The notes under the pieces were generated by a model, which was not told the DNA's origin, did no database searches, and worked only from the letters and a program-made list of their open reading frames with translations. Shown here piece by piece: positions 1 through 7,610 of a stretch of DNA of 32,472 bases. Positions within the stretch are counted from its first letter, which is position 1. Each line of letters opens with the position of its first letter. The stretch is from Flavobacteriaceae bacterium (GTDB taxonomy: Bacteria > Bacteroidota > Bacteroidia > Flavobacteriales > Flavobacteriaceae): NCBI GenBank assembly GCA_002697255.1, contig NZUH01000024.1, forward strand, positions 59,928-92,399. Reading direction: 5' to 3'. Both the position numbers and the translations under genes were made by a program.

Positions 1-10
1 ATTTTCTTTA

Positions 11-1837
11 CTAAATAGATTGCATTTTAACTAAATTACTATATATGCCCCCTTTTTTCATCAACTCATTATGCTTTCCAGCTTGAACAATCCGTCCTTT
101 ATTTAAGACAACAATCATATCAGCTTTTTGAATTGTTGATAATCTATGTGCTATCACAACTGATGTTTTGTTTTTCATTAGCTTATCCAAAGCATCCTGC
201 ACTAGCTTCTCACTTTCGCTGTCTAAGGCAGATGTAGCCTCATCTAAAATTAATATAGGAGGGTTTTTTAATACTGCTCTTGCAATACTTAATCTTTGTT
301 TTTGTCCACCCGAAAGTTTATTCCCTGAATCACCTATATTAGTTTCAATTTTTCCTGGAAGAATTTTAATAAATTCCCAAGCGTTAGCGATTTTCAAAGA
401 GTTTATAATTTCTTCATCAGTAGCATCTGGCTTTGCGATTAACATATTATTTTTGATTGAATCATTAAATAAAATGGAATCTTGGGTAACAAGGCCAATT
501 AGTTGTCTGAGAGATTTCTTTTTCAATTCACATATATTAATGTTATCAAAAAATATTTCTCCTTCATTTACGTCATAAAATCTACATATTAGGTTAGCAA
601 GAGTTGATTTTCCACTTCCAGATTGTCCCACCAAGGCAATATTCATGCCTTTAGGAATTGTAAGATTTAAATCATTAATGACTTTATCATTTTCATATGA
701 AAAAGACATATTTTTAATTGTAATACTATCGTTAAACTCATTGATTTCTCTTGCATTTTTTTCTTCAGATATAATGGTTCTATTATCAATTATTTCAAAT
801 ATTCTATCAGCAGCAGCAGTTGCTTTTTTTACCTTGTAAGTTGCTCTACTTAAAGATTTTGCAGGGGTCAAAATATTGTACGCCAATCCTAAATACACAA
901 TAAATGCACTTGCGTCTAATGAGTTTTCTTTCAAGACCATCATACCTCCAACCCATAAAACTCCAGAAATTGCTGTTATTCCTAAAAATTCGCTTAAAGG
1001 GCTGGCTAAATTTTTTCTGTTTAAAACACTGTTAGAAAATCTATAAAATCTATTAGTTGAATTCATAAATTTTTCTATGAACTTATTTTCAGCGTTAAAT
1101 ATTTTTAAGATTTTCATACCTGAAAGTGTCTCATCTACTAATGATATAAATTGACCTTGTTCTTTTTGTACTTTTAATGATTTTCTTCTTAAAGATTTAC
1201 CAACCAAAGAAATTACAAACCCACATAATGGTATAAAAATAATCACAAATATGCTTAATTTAGGACTGATTATAAACATTGATATCAGTGTGAAAATCAC
1301 CATAAGTGGATCTTTAACAATTAATTCAAAAATTGATAAGAATGAGTTATCTAACTCTTGAACATCTGAGGATATCCTTGCAACTATGTCTCCTCTTTTT
1401 TTCTCAGAGTAAAATGAAAGAGATAATCTTATAATACTGTTATAAATATCATTTCTTATATTTTTAACTACTCCATTTCTTAAGTAGGTTATAAAAAACA
1501 TTGATAAATAATTGAAAATATTTTTTAATAGGAATGTAATAACAATTATTCCTACCATAAACATCAACACATCATCACTCCCTTCAGCCTTTTTAACTGT
1601 AACAAAATAATTTAGATAGTCTTCAAAATAATTTACTAAATCTGAAACTCCATTCCATAACGGAGGGGTTGTTAATTGTTCAGTTTGATTAAAAAGAACT
1701 TTTAACATAGGAAATAAGGATATCATTGACAATGTTCCAAAAAATGCATAAAAAATATTTGATACAATGTTTAGAATAAAGTATTTTTTAAAAACCCACG
1801 CATATCCAAAAATTCGATTAAAGTAATTTGTTTTCAT
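11..1837 (-). CDS. MsbA-like ABC exporter, fused permease-ATPase
   Basis: Half-transporter of the ABC-B exporter type, expected to work as a homodimer in the inner membrane and flip a lipid or lipid-linked substrate. The N-terminal ~330 residues carry several hydrophobic membrane segments. The ATPase domain shows Walker A GQSGSGKST (404-412), Q-loop Gln452, signature LSGGQ (508-512), Walker B with DEATSALD (532-539) and H-loop His564, so all catalytic parts are intact. Length 608 aa is normal for the family. Its ATG overlaps the stop of the upstream phospho-sugar mutase as ATGA, which points to translational coupling. Operon context with a GT2 and a sugar mutase suggests an envelope glycolipid substrate, but this is inference; a drug or lipid A exporter role is not excluded. 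Confidence 0.93.
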   Translation of the reverse strand: MKTNYFNRIFGYAWVFKKYFILNIVSNIFYAFFGTLSMISLFPMLKVLFNQTEQLTTPPLWNGVSDLVNYFEDYLNYFVTVKKAEGSDDVLMFMVGIIVITFLLKNIFNYLSMFFITYLRNGVVKNIRNDIYNSIIRLSLSFYSEKKRGDIVARISSDVQELDNSFLSIFELIVKDPLMVIFTLISMFIISPKLSIFVIIFIPLCGFVISLVGKSLRRKSLKVQKEQGQFISLVDETLSGMKILKIFNAENKFIEKFMNSTNRFYRFSNSVLNRKNLASPLSEFLGITAISGVLWVGGMMVLKENSLDASAFIVYLGLAYNILTPAKSLSRATYKVKKATAAADRIFEIIDNRTIISEEKNAREINEFNDSITIKNMSFSYENDKVINDLNLTIPKGMNIALVGQSGSGKSTLANLICRFYDVNEGEIFFDNINICELKKKSLRQLIGLVTQDSILFNDSIKNNMLIAKPDATDEEIINSLKIANAWEFIKILPGKIETNIGDSGNKLSGGQKQRLSIARAVLKNPPILILDEATSALDSESEKLVQDALDKLMKNKTSVVIAHRLSTIQKADMIVVLNKGRIVQAGKHNELMKKGGIYSNLVKMQSI

Positions 1838-3543
1838 AAATTTATTTGGGCTGCTATTTCATTTAATTTCTTATCCAAAATCAAATTTACCTTTTTAAAC
1901 TCACTAATGCTTTTTATTTTTGAATTTACACTAATATACATTTTGATTTTTGGCTCAGTTCCACTAGGTCTAAGTATTAATTTGTAACCATCAACTGATT
2001 CAAATTCTATTACATTTGATTCAGGTAAATTTATTACTTCTGATTCTTGAGAAATTATATTTTTTCTGATAGAATTTAGATAATCACTAACATATTTTAC
2101 CTTGGATTTAGAAATTTGTGTCAGAGGGTTTTTCCTAAACTTTTCTATTAATTTATCTATTTCAATTTGACCTTCTTCACCTTCTTTAACTATTGAAACT
2201 AGTTTTTCTTTAAAATACCCATATTTACAATAAAGTTTAATAAGTTCGTTGAAAACGGAGGAGTTATTTTGTTTGTAGTATGACATCATCTCATAAGCCA
2301 GTAGACTAGCGGTAATTGCATCTTTATCTCTAATTTCATCACCAATCATCAAACCATAACTTTCTTCTCCACCAGCTATAAATTTTTGCTCTGGATGATC
2401 TTTTATCATTTTAGCTATCCATTTAAACCCTGTTAAACTTAATTTGCAATCAATATTAAAATTTTCTGCAATTTTTTTAACCATCGGTGTGGATACAATA
2501 GTAGATGCAATAAAATATTTTTTATTTAATTCTGTTGATTTACTTTTTAAACTTAACAAGTAATCAAAAACTAGTATCATTAACTGATTTCCGTTAACCA
2601 AAACCAATTCATTATCTAGGTTTCGAATTGCAACTCCTAACCTGTCTGCATCTGGATCTGTTCCAATAACCATATCAGCATTTTCAGATTTTGCAAGTTT
2701 TAATGCCTTATCCATAGATTCAACATCTTCTGGATTAGGTGAAAAAACTGTACTAAAATTTGCGTCTGGTATCATTTGAGATTTTTCAAACCTGGCATTT
2801 AAATAACCTGCTTTTTTTAAAAGTTTAGGCATGATTACAGATGATGTACCATGAAGCGCAGTAAAAACAATTGTGTTATTATGTCTTGTATTTACATTTT
2901 CATTTATTCCATTTTTAAGACAAATATTAATAAAATCATCATCAAACTCATCTTTTATAATTTCGATTAGTGAGTGATTACTTTTAAAATTTATGTGTGT
3001 AAAATCAATTTTATTAATTTCATTAATTAGTTTTTGATCAATAGGAGGGACAATTTGACCTCCATCACTCCAATAAACCTTAAATCCATTATATTTTGGC
3101 GGATTATGTGAAGCAGTCAATACAATTCCACAAATGCAATTTAATTTTCTTACAGCATAAGAAAGCTCAGGAGTTGGTCTTAATGAAGAAAATAAAAAAA
3201 CTTTTATTCCATTGGCAGAAAAGATATTAGCAACAATATCAGCTAGTTTTTGACTATTTTTTCTACAATCAAAAGCAATTACTACTTTTTTTGAAATATT
3301 TTTTTGTTTGTTTATAAAATTAGAAATTCCTTGAGTGTTTTTTCCAATTGTATATTTATTAATCCTGTTTGTACCAACACCCATTATTCCTCTCATTCCT
3401 CCGGTACCAAATTCAAGATTTTTATAGAATGAATCTTTAAGTTCTGATTCATTTTTTTTAAGATTTTCTAATTCTTGAATCGTTTTTTTATCAAATGGTT
3501 TTCTACTCCATTCATTAATATTTTCAATTATTATTTTACTCAT
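1834..3543 (-). CDS. Phospho-sugar mutase (phosphoglucomutase/phosphomannomutase, PGM2-like)
   Basis: Alpha-D-phosphohexomutase that interconverts hexose-1- and hexose-6-phosphates in the cytoplasm, feeding nucleotide-sugar synthesis. The 569 aa length and the N-terminal EFGTGGMRG block match the long PGM2/PgcA-type branch. Visible motifs are the phosphoserine loop TASHNP (143-148, catalytic Ser145), the metal loop GTDPDADR near residue 295, the sugar-binding GGEESYG near 390, and the phosphate-binding RPSGTEPK near 535. It lies 65 bp downstream of the GT2 gene and overlaps the ABC exporter by ATGA. Substrate preference (glucose, mannose or other) cannot be read from the sequence, so no gene symbol is given. 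Confidence 0.94.
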   Translation of the reverse strand: MSKIIIENINEWSRKPFDKKTIQELENLKKNESELKDSFYKNLEFGTGGMRGIMGVGTNRINKYTIGKNTQGISNFINKQKNISKKVVIAFDCRKNSQKLADIVANIFSANGIKVFLFSSLRPTPELSYAVRKLNCICGIVLTASHNPPKYNGFKVYWSDGGQIVPPIDQKLINEINKIDFTHINFKSNHSLIEIIKDEFDDDFINICLKNGINENVNTRHNNTIVFTALHGTSSVIMPKLLKKAGYLNARFEKSQMIPDANFSTVFSPNPEDVESMDKALKLAKSENADMVIGTDPDADRLGVAIRNLDNELVLVNGNQLMILVFDYLLSLKSKSTELNKKYFIASTIVSTPMVKKIAENFNIDCKLSLTGFKWIAKMIKDHPEQKFIAGGEESYGLMIGDEIRDKDAITASLLAYEMMSYYKQNNSSVFNELIKLYCKYGYFKEKLVSIVKEGEEGQIEIDKLIEKFRKNPLTQISKSKVKYVSDYLNSIRKNIISQESEVINLPESNVIEFESVDGYKLILRPSGTEPKIKMYISVNSKIKSISEFKKVNLILDKKLNEIAAQINL

Positions 3544-3608
3544 ATATGTTTATGAATGTAAAATTATGATTTAAGTTATTTTTCTGATAAATAAGCTTGT
3601 TAAATTAA

Positions 3609-4556
3609 TCACAAATTTATTTTTTTAGAAATTTTGTATTGAGCTTTTTTATTTATATTCTTCAGCATTAATTCTCCGATAAATCCCATTGAAAAAAATT
3701 GGCTTCCGATAATCATTGTAGCTAAGCTAATATAAAATTCAGGTCTTTCTGTTATTAACCTAGCCGCTGTATTTATGAAAAGTTTATCATAACCTAGATA
3801 AACAGCAAATATTAGTCCTGTAGTTAACATTATTAATCCAATTGAACCAAATAAATGCATTGGTCTTTTGCCAAAACTTGAAATAAACCATATTGTTAGA
3901 AGATCTAAAAATCCATATAAAAATCTGCTAGGTCCAAATTTTGTTTTACCATGCTTTCTCGCTTTATGATTTACAATTTTTTGACCAATTTTTTTATATC
4001 CTGCATTTTTAGCCAAAACAGGAATAAATCTATGCATTTCACCATATACATTTATATTTTTTATTACTTCTTTTTTATAAGCTTTTAATCCGCAATTAAA
4101 ATCATTTAGATTAATTCCAGAAGTTATTCTTGCAGCAAAATTGAAAATTTTTGAGGGTATATTTTTTGCTAATATGGAGTCAAATCTTTTCTTTTTCCAT
4201 CCAGAAACTAACTCATAATTATCATTTACTATCATGTTATACATTTCAGGAATTTCTTTAGGATCGTCCTGTAAATCTGCATCCATAGTAAATACTACAT
4301 TTCCTTCAGCTTTAATAAAACCTGCGTGAAGCGCCTGAGATTTTCCGTAATTTTTTTGAAATTTAATTCCTTTTATAAAATTTTTCTCATTTGATAATTT
4401 TTCTACTACTTCCCATGAGCCATCATTACTACCATCGTCGATAAAAATTATTTCAAATGAGAAATTATAAACATTCATTATTTCAATAATAGATTTAGAG
4501 AGCTCATTAATTGAATCTCTTTCATTCAGAAGTGGTATAACTACAGAAATATTCAT
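3609..4556 (-). CDS. Family 2 glycosyltransferase, DPM/GtrB-like, membrane anchored
   Basis: Predicted to transfer a sugar from a nucleotide sugar to polyprenyl phosphate on the cytoplasmic face of the inner membrane. The GT-A domain has the nucleotide-binding IDDGS block (39-43), the metal-binding acidic block MDADLQDD (91-98), and an acceptor-region FNCGLKAY motif as in dolichyl-phosphate mannose synthase and GtrB/ArnC. Two C-terminal hydrophobic hairpin helices (roughly 230-255 and 270-295) are the usual anchor of this subfamily. The 315 aa length is typical. It follows DUF4199 by 6 bp and precedes the phospho-sugar mutase, giving a chain of sugar activation, lipid loading and export. The exact sugar is unknown. 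Confidence 0.92.
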   Translation of the reverse strand: MNISVVIPLLNERDSINELSKSIIEIMNVYNFSFEIIFIDDGSNDGSWEVVEKLSNEKNFIKGIKFQKNYGKSQALHAGFIKAEGNVVFTMDADLQDDPKEIPEMYNMIVNDNYELVSGWKKKRFDSILAKNIPSKIFNFAARITSGINLNDFNCGLKAYKKEVIKNINVYGEMHRFIPVLAKNAGYKKIGQKIVNHKARKHGKTKFGPSRFLYGFLDLLTIWFISSFGKRPMHLFGSIGLIMLTTGLIFAVYLGYDKLFINTAARLITERPEFYISLATMIIGSQFFSMGFIGELMLKNINKKAQYKISKKINL

Positions 4557-4562
4557 TGATAT

Positions 4563-5078
4563 CTATGTTTTTTTAAAAATTAATGCTGGAAATACACCTA
4601 TAATAGCATTAATCACTAACACTACCATATAATTTAAAAATATATTCCTGTATGAGAAACGAGGATACTTTTGCATATCATCCAATTGTTTACTAATATC
4701 TTCACTGGCCTGTTGAAGTAATTCACCCATTTGTTTTTGTTGAATCATAAGTTCTTCATTAATTATTTTCCCAGCTTCAGGGTCAATAAATTTAAAAATT
4801 AAAAGATCACCAATGGATGCTATAAAATAACCAATGACAATACAAAGAAAATATGCTGTAAATGATTCTTTAAATGAAATTATTTCATTTTGTAATTTTT
4901 TGTTTTTGTAAATTGAGTAGATACCAAAACCCAACATAATAGGTACACAAGCCAATGATTGTACGCCATTATAAAAAAATTTTAAATCATACATATAAAT
5001 TAGTGCAGATACTACAAAGAGAATAGTTCCCAGTTTAATCCCTAGATCATATGAATTTTTTTTTAGTTTAGCTATCAT
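4563..5078 (-). CDS. DUF4199 membrane protein
   Basis: Matches the Bacteroidota family DUF4199, function unknown. The 171 aa chain has four hydrophobic segments (about 13-32, 36-56, 70-95 and 147-168) and, between the third and fourth, a polar amphipathic region rich in Gln and Glu (EELMIQQKQMGELLQQ) that could form a short coiled coil. It is the first gene of the DUF4199-GT2-mutase-ABC operon, with 6 bp to the GT2. A perfect TATATTTG -7 box lies about 20 bp upstream. An accessory membrane role in the same envelope pathway is inference from position only. Confidence 0.85.
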   Translation of the reverse strand: MIAKLKKNSYDLGIKLGTILFVVSALIYMYDLKFFYNGVQSLACVPIMLGFGIYSIYKNKKLQNEIISFKESFTAYFLCIVIGYFIASIGDLLIFKFIDPEAGKIINEELMIQQKQMGELLQQASEDISKQLDDMQKYPRFSYRNIFLNYMVVLVINAIIGVFPALIFKKT

Positions 5079-5097
5079 ATAAAATGTATATATGCAT

Positions 5098-5105
5098 CAA
5101 ATATA
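5098..5105 (-). promoter_or_regulatory. Promoter -7 box for the DUF4199 operon
   Basis: On the minus strand this reads TATATTTG, a perfect Bacteroidota -7 element (TAnnTTTG). A TTTG lies upstream at 5120-5123, only 14 bp away, so the -33 spacing is shorter than the usual 19. The DUF4199 ATG follows about 20 bp after the box. It is back-to-back with the rpmE2 promoter. Confidence 0.5.
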
Positions 5106-5149
5106 CAAAAAGGATATTCCAAAAAAATTAAATTAATTATCATCAATTA

Positions 5150-5179
5150 TTGTTTAATATTAAAAAATCAATAAATTTG
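5150..5179 (+). promoter_or_regulatory. Promoter of rpmE2 (TTG-N19-TAAATTTG)
   Basis: The -33 TTG at 5150-5152 and the -7 TAAATTTG at 5172-5179 are separated by 19 bp, which fits the Bacteroidota housekeeping sigma consensus. The ORF-track start at 5150 lies inside this promoter, so it cannot be the translated start of a transcript made from here; this supports the ATG at 5198. Confidence 0.7.
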
Positions 5180-5197
5180 CACCTCAAAATTATTAGA

Positions 5198-5452
5198 ATG
5201 AAAAAAGGTATACATCCAGAAAATTATAGATTAGTAGCATTTAAAGATATGTCTAATAATGATATTTTTTTAGCAAAATCTACTGCTCAAACAAGTGAGA
5301 CCGTTTCTGTTGACGGTATTGATTATCCTCTTATAAAATTAGAAATTTCAAGAACTTCACATCCATATTACACTGGAAAAGCCAAGTTGGTCGATACCGC
5401 TGGAAGAATTGATAAATTCAAGACTAAATACGCTAAATTTAAGAAAAAATAG
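5198..5452 (+). CDS. rpmE2: 50S ribosomal protein bL31 type B
   Basis: Structural protein of the large ribosomal subunit. The 84 aa product begins MKKGIHPENYR and holds the type B signature around SRTSHPYYTGK. There is no cysteine, so this is the zinc-independent form without the CxxC motif. I chose the ATG at 5198 and not the track start at 5150, because the longer ORF begins inside the promoter and its extra 16 residues (MFNIKKSINLHL...) do not belong to the family. The gene is a single-gene unit, framed by a strong promoter and a strong terminator. Confidence 0.96.
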   Translation: MKKGIHPENYRLVAFKDMSNNDIFLAKSTAQTSETVSVDGIDYPLIKLEISRTSHPYYTGKAKLVDTAGRIDKFKTKYAKFKKK

Positions 5453-5472
5453 TGCTTATAATATAAATTATT

Positions 5473-5504
5473 AAGCCTCTCGATTGAATTGAGAGGCTTT
5501 TTTT
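5473..5504 (+). terminator. Intrinsic terminator after rpmE2
   Basis: AAGCCTCTC and GAGAGGCTT form a 9-bp stem around a 9-nt loop, followed directly by a T run to 5504. It lies 20 bp after the rpmE2 stop. Confidence 0.93.
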
Positions 5505-5534
5505 ATACATTTATCTTCATCTCTATTTTAAATT

Positions 5535-5957
5535 ATGTCAGAAATAAATTTCAGAAAAATCGAAAAAAATGATCTAAATGAAGTATTAATTCTTTTAAAT
5601 CAATTAAAAGTAATGGACGTGTCAACGGTTAATTTAGATGATGCATGGAAAAATTTTAAAAACAACAACAGTTCAAACTCGATTGTTGGATTATTTAATA
5701 ATAAAATTGTTGCATATGGTAGCTTAGTCATTGAAAATAAGATAACAGGTGTTGTGGCCGGTCACATAGAGGATATTGTTGTAGATATTGAAGTGAGGGG
5801 AAAGATGATTGGAGTTTTACTCGTTAAGGAACTTATCAAAATTGCTAAAGCAAATGAATGCTATAGAATAACTTTATTCTGTAAAGATTCATTAGTTAAT
5901 TTTTATGCAAGAAATGGATTTGAGGTAAATAATATAGTTATGAAAAAATATCTTTAA
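5535..5957 (+). CDS. GNAT acetyltransferase resembling eukaryotic glucosamine-6-phosphate acetyltransferase (GNA1)
   Basis: 140 aa single-domain GNAT fold. The central block GHIEDIVVDIEVRGK, the CYRITLFC strand and the ending NFYARNGFEV closely follow the order and wording of the GNA1 family, which makes GlcNAc-6-phosphate from glucosamine-6-phosphate and acetyl-CoA. The acetyl-CoA loop reads RGKMIG, with Met where RGKGxG usually has Gly. Bacteria normally acetylate glucosamine-1-phosphate with GlmU, so this would be an added or alternative route; the substrate is inferred from resemblance only. It sits 30 bp after the rpmE2 terminator and its TAA interlocks with the stop of the convergent peptide-binding lipoprotein in a TTAA tetranucleotide. 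Confidence 0.75.
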   Translation: MSEINFRKIEKNDLNEVLILLNQLKVMDVSTVNLDDAWKNFKNNNSSNSIVGLFNNKIVAYGSLVIENKITGVVAGHIEDIVVDIEVRGKMIGVLLVKELIKIAKANECYRITLFCKDSLVNFYARNGFEVNNIVMKKYL

Positions 5958-7549
5958 TTTTTCCTGACTGTTCTTAGATCTAATAAATTTGTAGCGTTAA
6001 TTTTCATTCCTTTTATGTTTTTAGAAACAAACCTAATTACTTCATCATAAAAAAGCGGTACTACTATTGACTTTGAAATTATTATTGAATCCATTTTTTT
6101 GTATAGTTTAATTCTTTTATTCATATTATTTTCCTGTAATGATTGTTTGTATAGGTAATCATATTTTTCATCGTAAAAATGAGTATAATTAGGGCCATTA
6201 GGAGAAAAATTTTTACTGTAGAATAATGATAAATAATTTTCAGCATCAGGATAATCGGCAATCCAGCTAGCTCTAAAAAAATCTAATTTTCCGTTAGCTT
6301 TAGCTTGTTTAAGACTAGATGCTGGAATTACATCAATAATAATTTCAATTCCGATTTTTTCTAACTCTTTTTGTATGAATTCACAAAAGACCAAATAACT
6401 ACTAGTAGTGGTTAGTTTTATTTTAGCCAGTTCTCCATTTATTTTTTTAAATTCATTTACGTATTGTTTAGCTATTTTTGCATTGTAATTATTCGAATAT
6501 TTTTTTTCCGTGTAACCAGGTAAGCCATATGGGATAAAACCTCCGTATGCAGCAATTCCAATTCCATTTCTTAAATATTTAATCATTTTTTCTTTGTCAA
6601 ATCCAATATTTATAGCCTTTCTCAACAGATCAGATTTTATTATATTTTTATTTGATTCCATAAAAAATCCAAGATATTCTGTATTTAAAAATGGTCCTCG
6701 CATCATTAAAATATAATTTTTGTATTCCTCTTTTAGTTTACCGTTAAAATCGATTATTTCATCTTTATATGAATTATCAATACCTGAAATAAAATCAATA
6801 TTTCCTCTGACTAGCTGAAGGAATTCGCTTTGTTTTTCTGGTAAAAATGTAATTGACACAGCTTCCAGAAATGGTAGTTTTTCTCCATTTGCACTAGTTT
6901 TGAAGTATTCGGTATTTTTTCTAAGTACAAGTTTTATATTTTCTTCCCATCGCTTAAACTTAAAGGGCCCAGTTCCAATAGGATTTGATCTAAAATCATC
7001 TCCATAAAATTCAACAACTTCTTTAGGTACAACCGAGCAGTACTTCATTGTTAATATTCCTAAAAACGCATTAAATGGGATTTTTAAATTGATTTCAAAA
7101 ATGGAATCGTTTACTGCTTTAAAGTTTTTAACTTTATCCATAACCCATGCCCCAGGTGCTGCTATTTCTGGGTTAATTAATCTGTTAAAGCTATATTCGA
7201 AGTCGTGTGCTGTTACATTTCTATTTTTTAGTTTCGGATGTGGATGAAATTGAATATTAGTATCAATATGAAAAGTATATTTTTTACTGTCCTCTGAAAT
7301 TATCCATTTTTTGGCAATTGATGGGACAATATTCATTGAACTGTCCATTTCAACTAATCCGTCAAATAGTTGGTTAACTGCCCATATATTCGCTATTTCT
7401 TTTGCAAATATTGGATCTAGAGAACTAATATTTTTATGTTCATTATATCTAAATACGTTAACCTGATTGATTTTGTTGTTTTTTTCACAACTAAATTCAA
7501 TTACAGTTATAAATAATATTATCCATATAATTTTAATTCTAACTTTCAA
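5954..7549 (-). CDS. Family 5 solute-binding lipoprotein (oligopeptide/dipeptide ABC type)
   Basis: 531 aa extracytoplasmic binding protein of the SBP_bac_5 family, which captures peptides or similar solutes for an ABC importer. It starts with a basic end and a hydrophobic stretch ending IEFSC (Cys21), a loose lipobox of the type common in Bacteroidota, so it is predicted to be lipid-anchored. Family features include the early DPIFAKEIANIW region, NPIGTGPFKFKRW near residue 190, and a C-terminal IVVPLFYDE block. No permease or ATPase gene is adjacent, so it is an orphan in this window. It is divergent from mtaB with a 61-bp gap holding a perfect palindrome, and convergent with the GNA1-like gene with interlocked stops. 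Confidence 0.9.
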   Translation of the reverse strand: MKVRIKIIWIILFITVIEFSCEKNNKINQVNVFRYNEHKNISSLDPIFAKEIANIWAVNQLFDGLVEMDSSMNIVPSIAKKWIISEDSKKYTFHIDTNIQFHPHPKLKNRNVTAHDFEYSFNRLINPEIAAPGAWVMDKVKNFKAVNDSIFEINLKIPFNAFLGILTMKYCSVVPKEVVEFYGDDFRSNPIGTGPFKFKRWEENIKLVLRKNTEYFKTSANGEKLPFLEAVSITFLPEKQSEFLQLVRGNIDFISGIDNSYKDEIIDFNGKLKEEYKNYILMMRGPFLNTEYLGFFMESNKNIIKSDLLRKAINIGFDKEKMIKYLRNGIGIAAYGGFIPYGLPGYTEKKYSNNYNAKIAKQYVNEFKKINGELAKIKLTTTSSYLVFCEFIQKELEKIGIEIIIDVIPASSLKQAKANGKLDFFRASWIADYPDAENYLSLFYSKNFSPNGPNYTHFYDEKYDYLYKQSLQENNMNKRIKLYKKMDSIIISKSIVVPLFYDEVIRFVSKNIKGMKINATNLLDLRTVRKN

Positions 7550-7577
7550 AAGTTGATTGTCTTTAATAATAAATTAG

Positions 7578-7591
7578 TTGTAAATTTACAA
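7578..7591. promoter_or_regulatory. Perfect 14-bp palindrome in the mtaB/SBP divergent region
   Basis: TTGTAAATTTACAA is self-complementary over all 14 bases and sits between the two divergent start codons (7549 and 7611). On each strand it contains TAAATTTA, one base off the TAnnTTTG -7 consensus. On the plus strand a TTG at 7557-7559 lies 21 bp before the box. It may be a shared two-way -7 element or an operator for a dimeric repressor. Confidence 0.45.
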
Positions 7592-7610
7592 TCCTTTTAT
7601 ATTAAATCTA

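Noticed and set aside
168-839. Plus-strand ORFs 168-578 and 645-839
   Set aside because: They lie fully opposite the ABC exporter's ATPase domain, are rich in Ser and Leu as antisense shadows are, and show no family.
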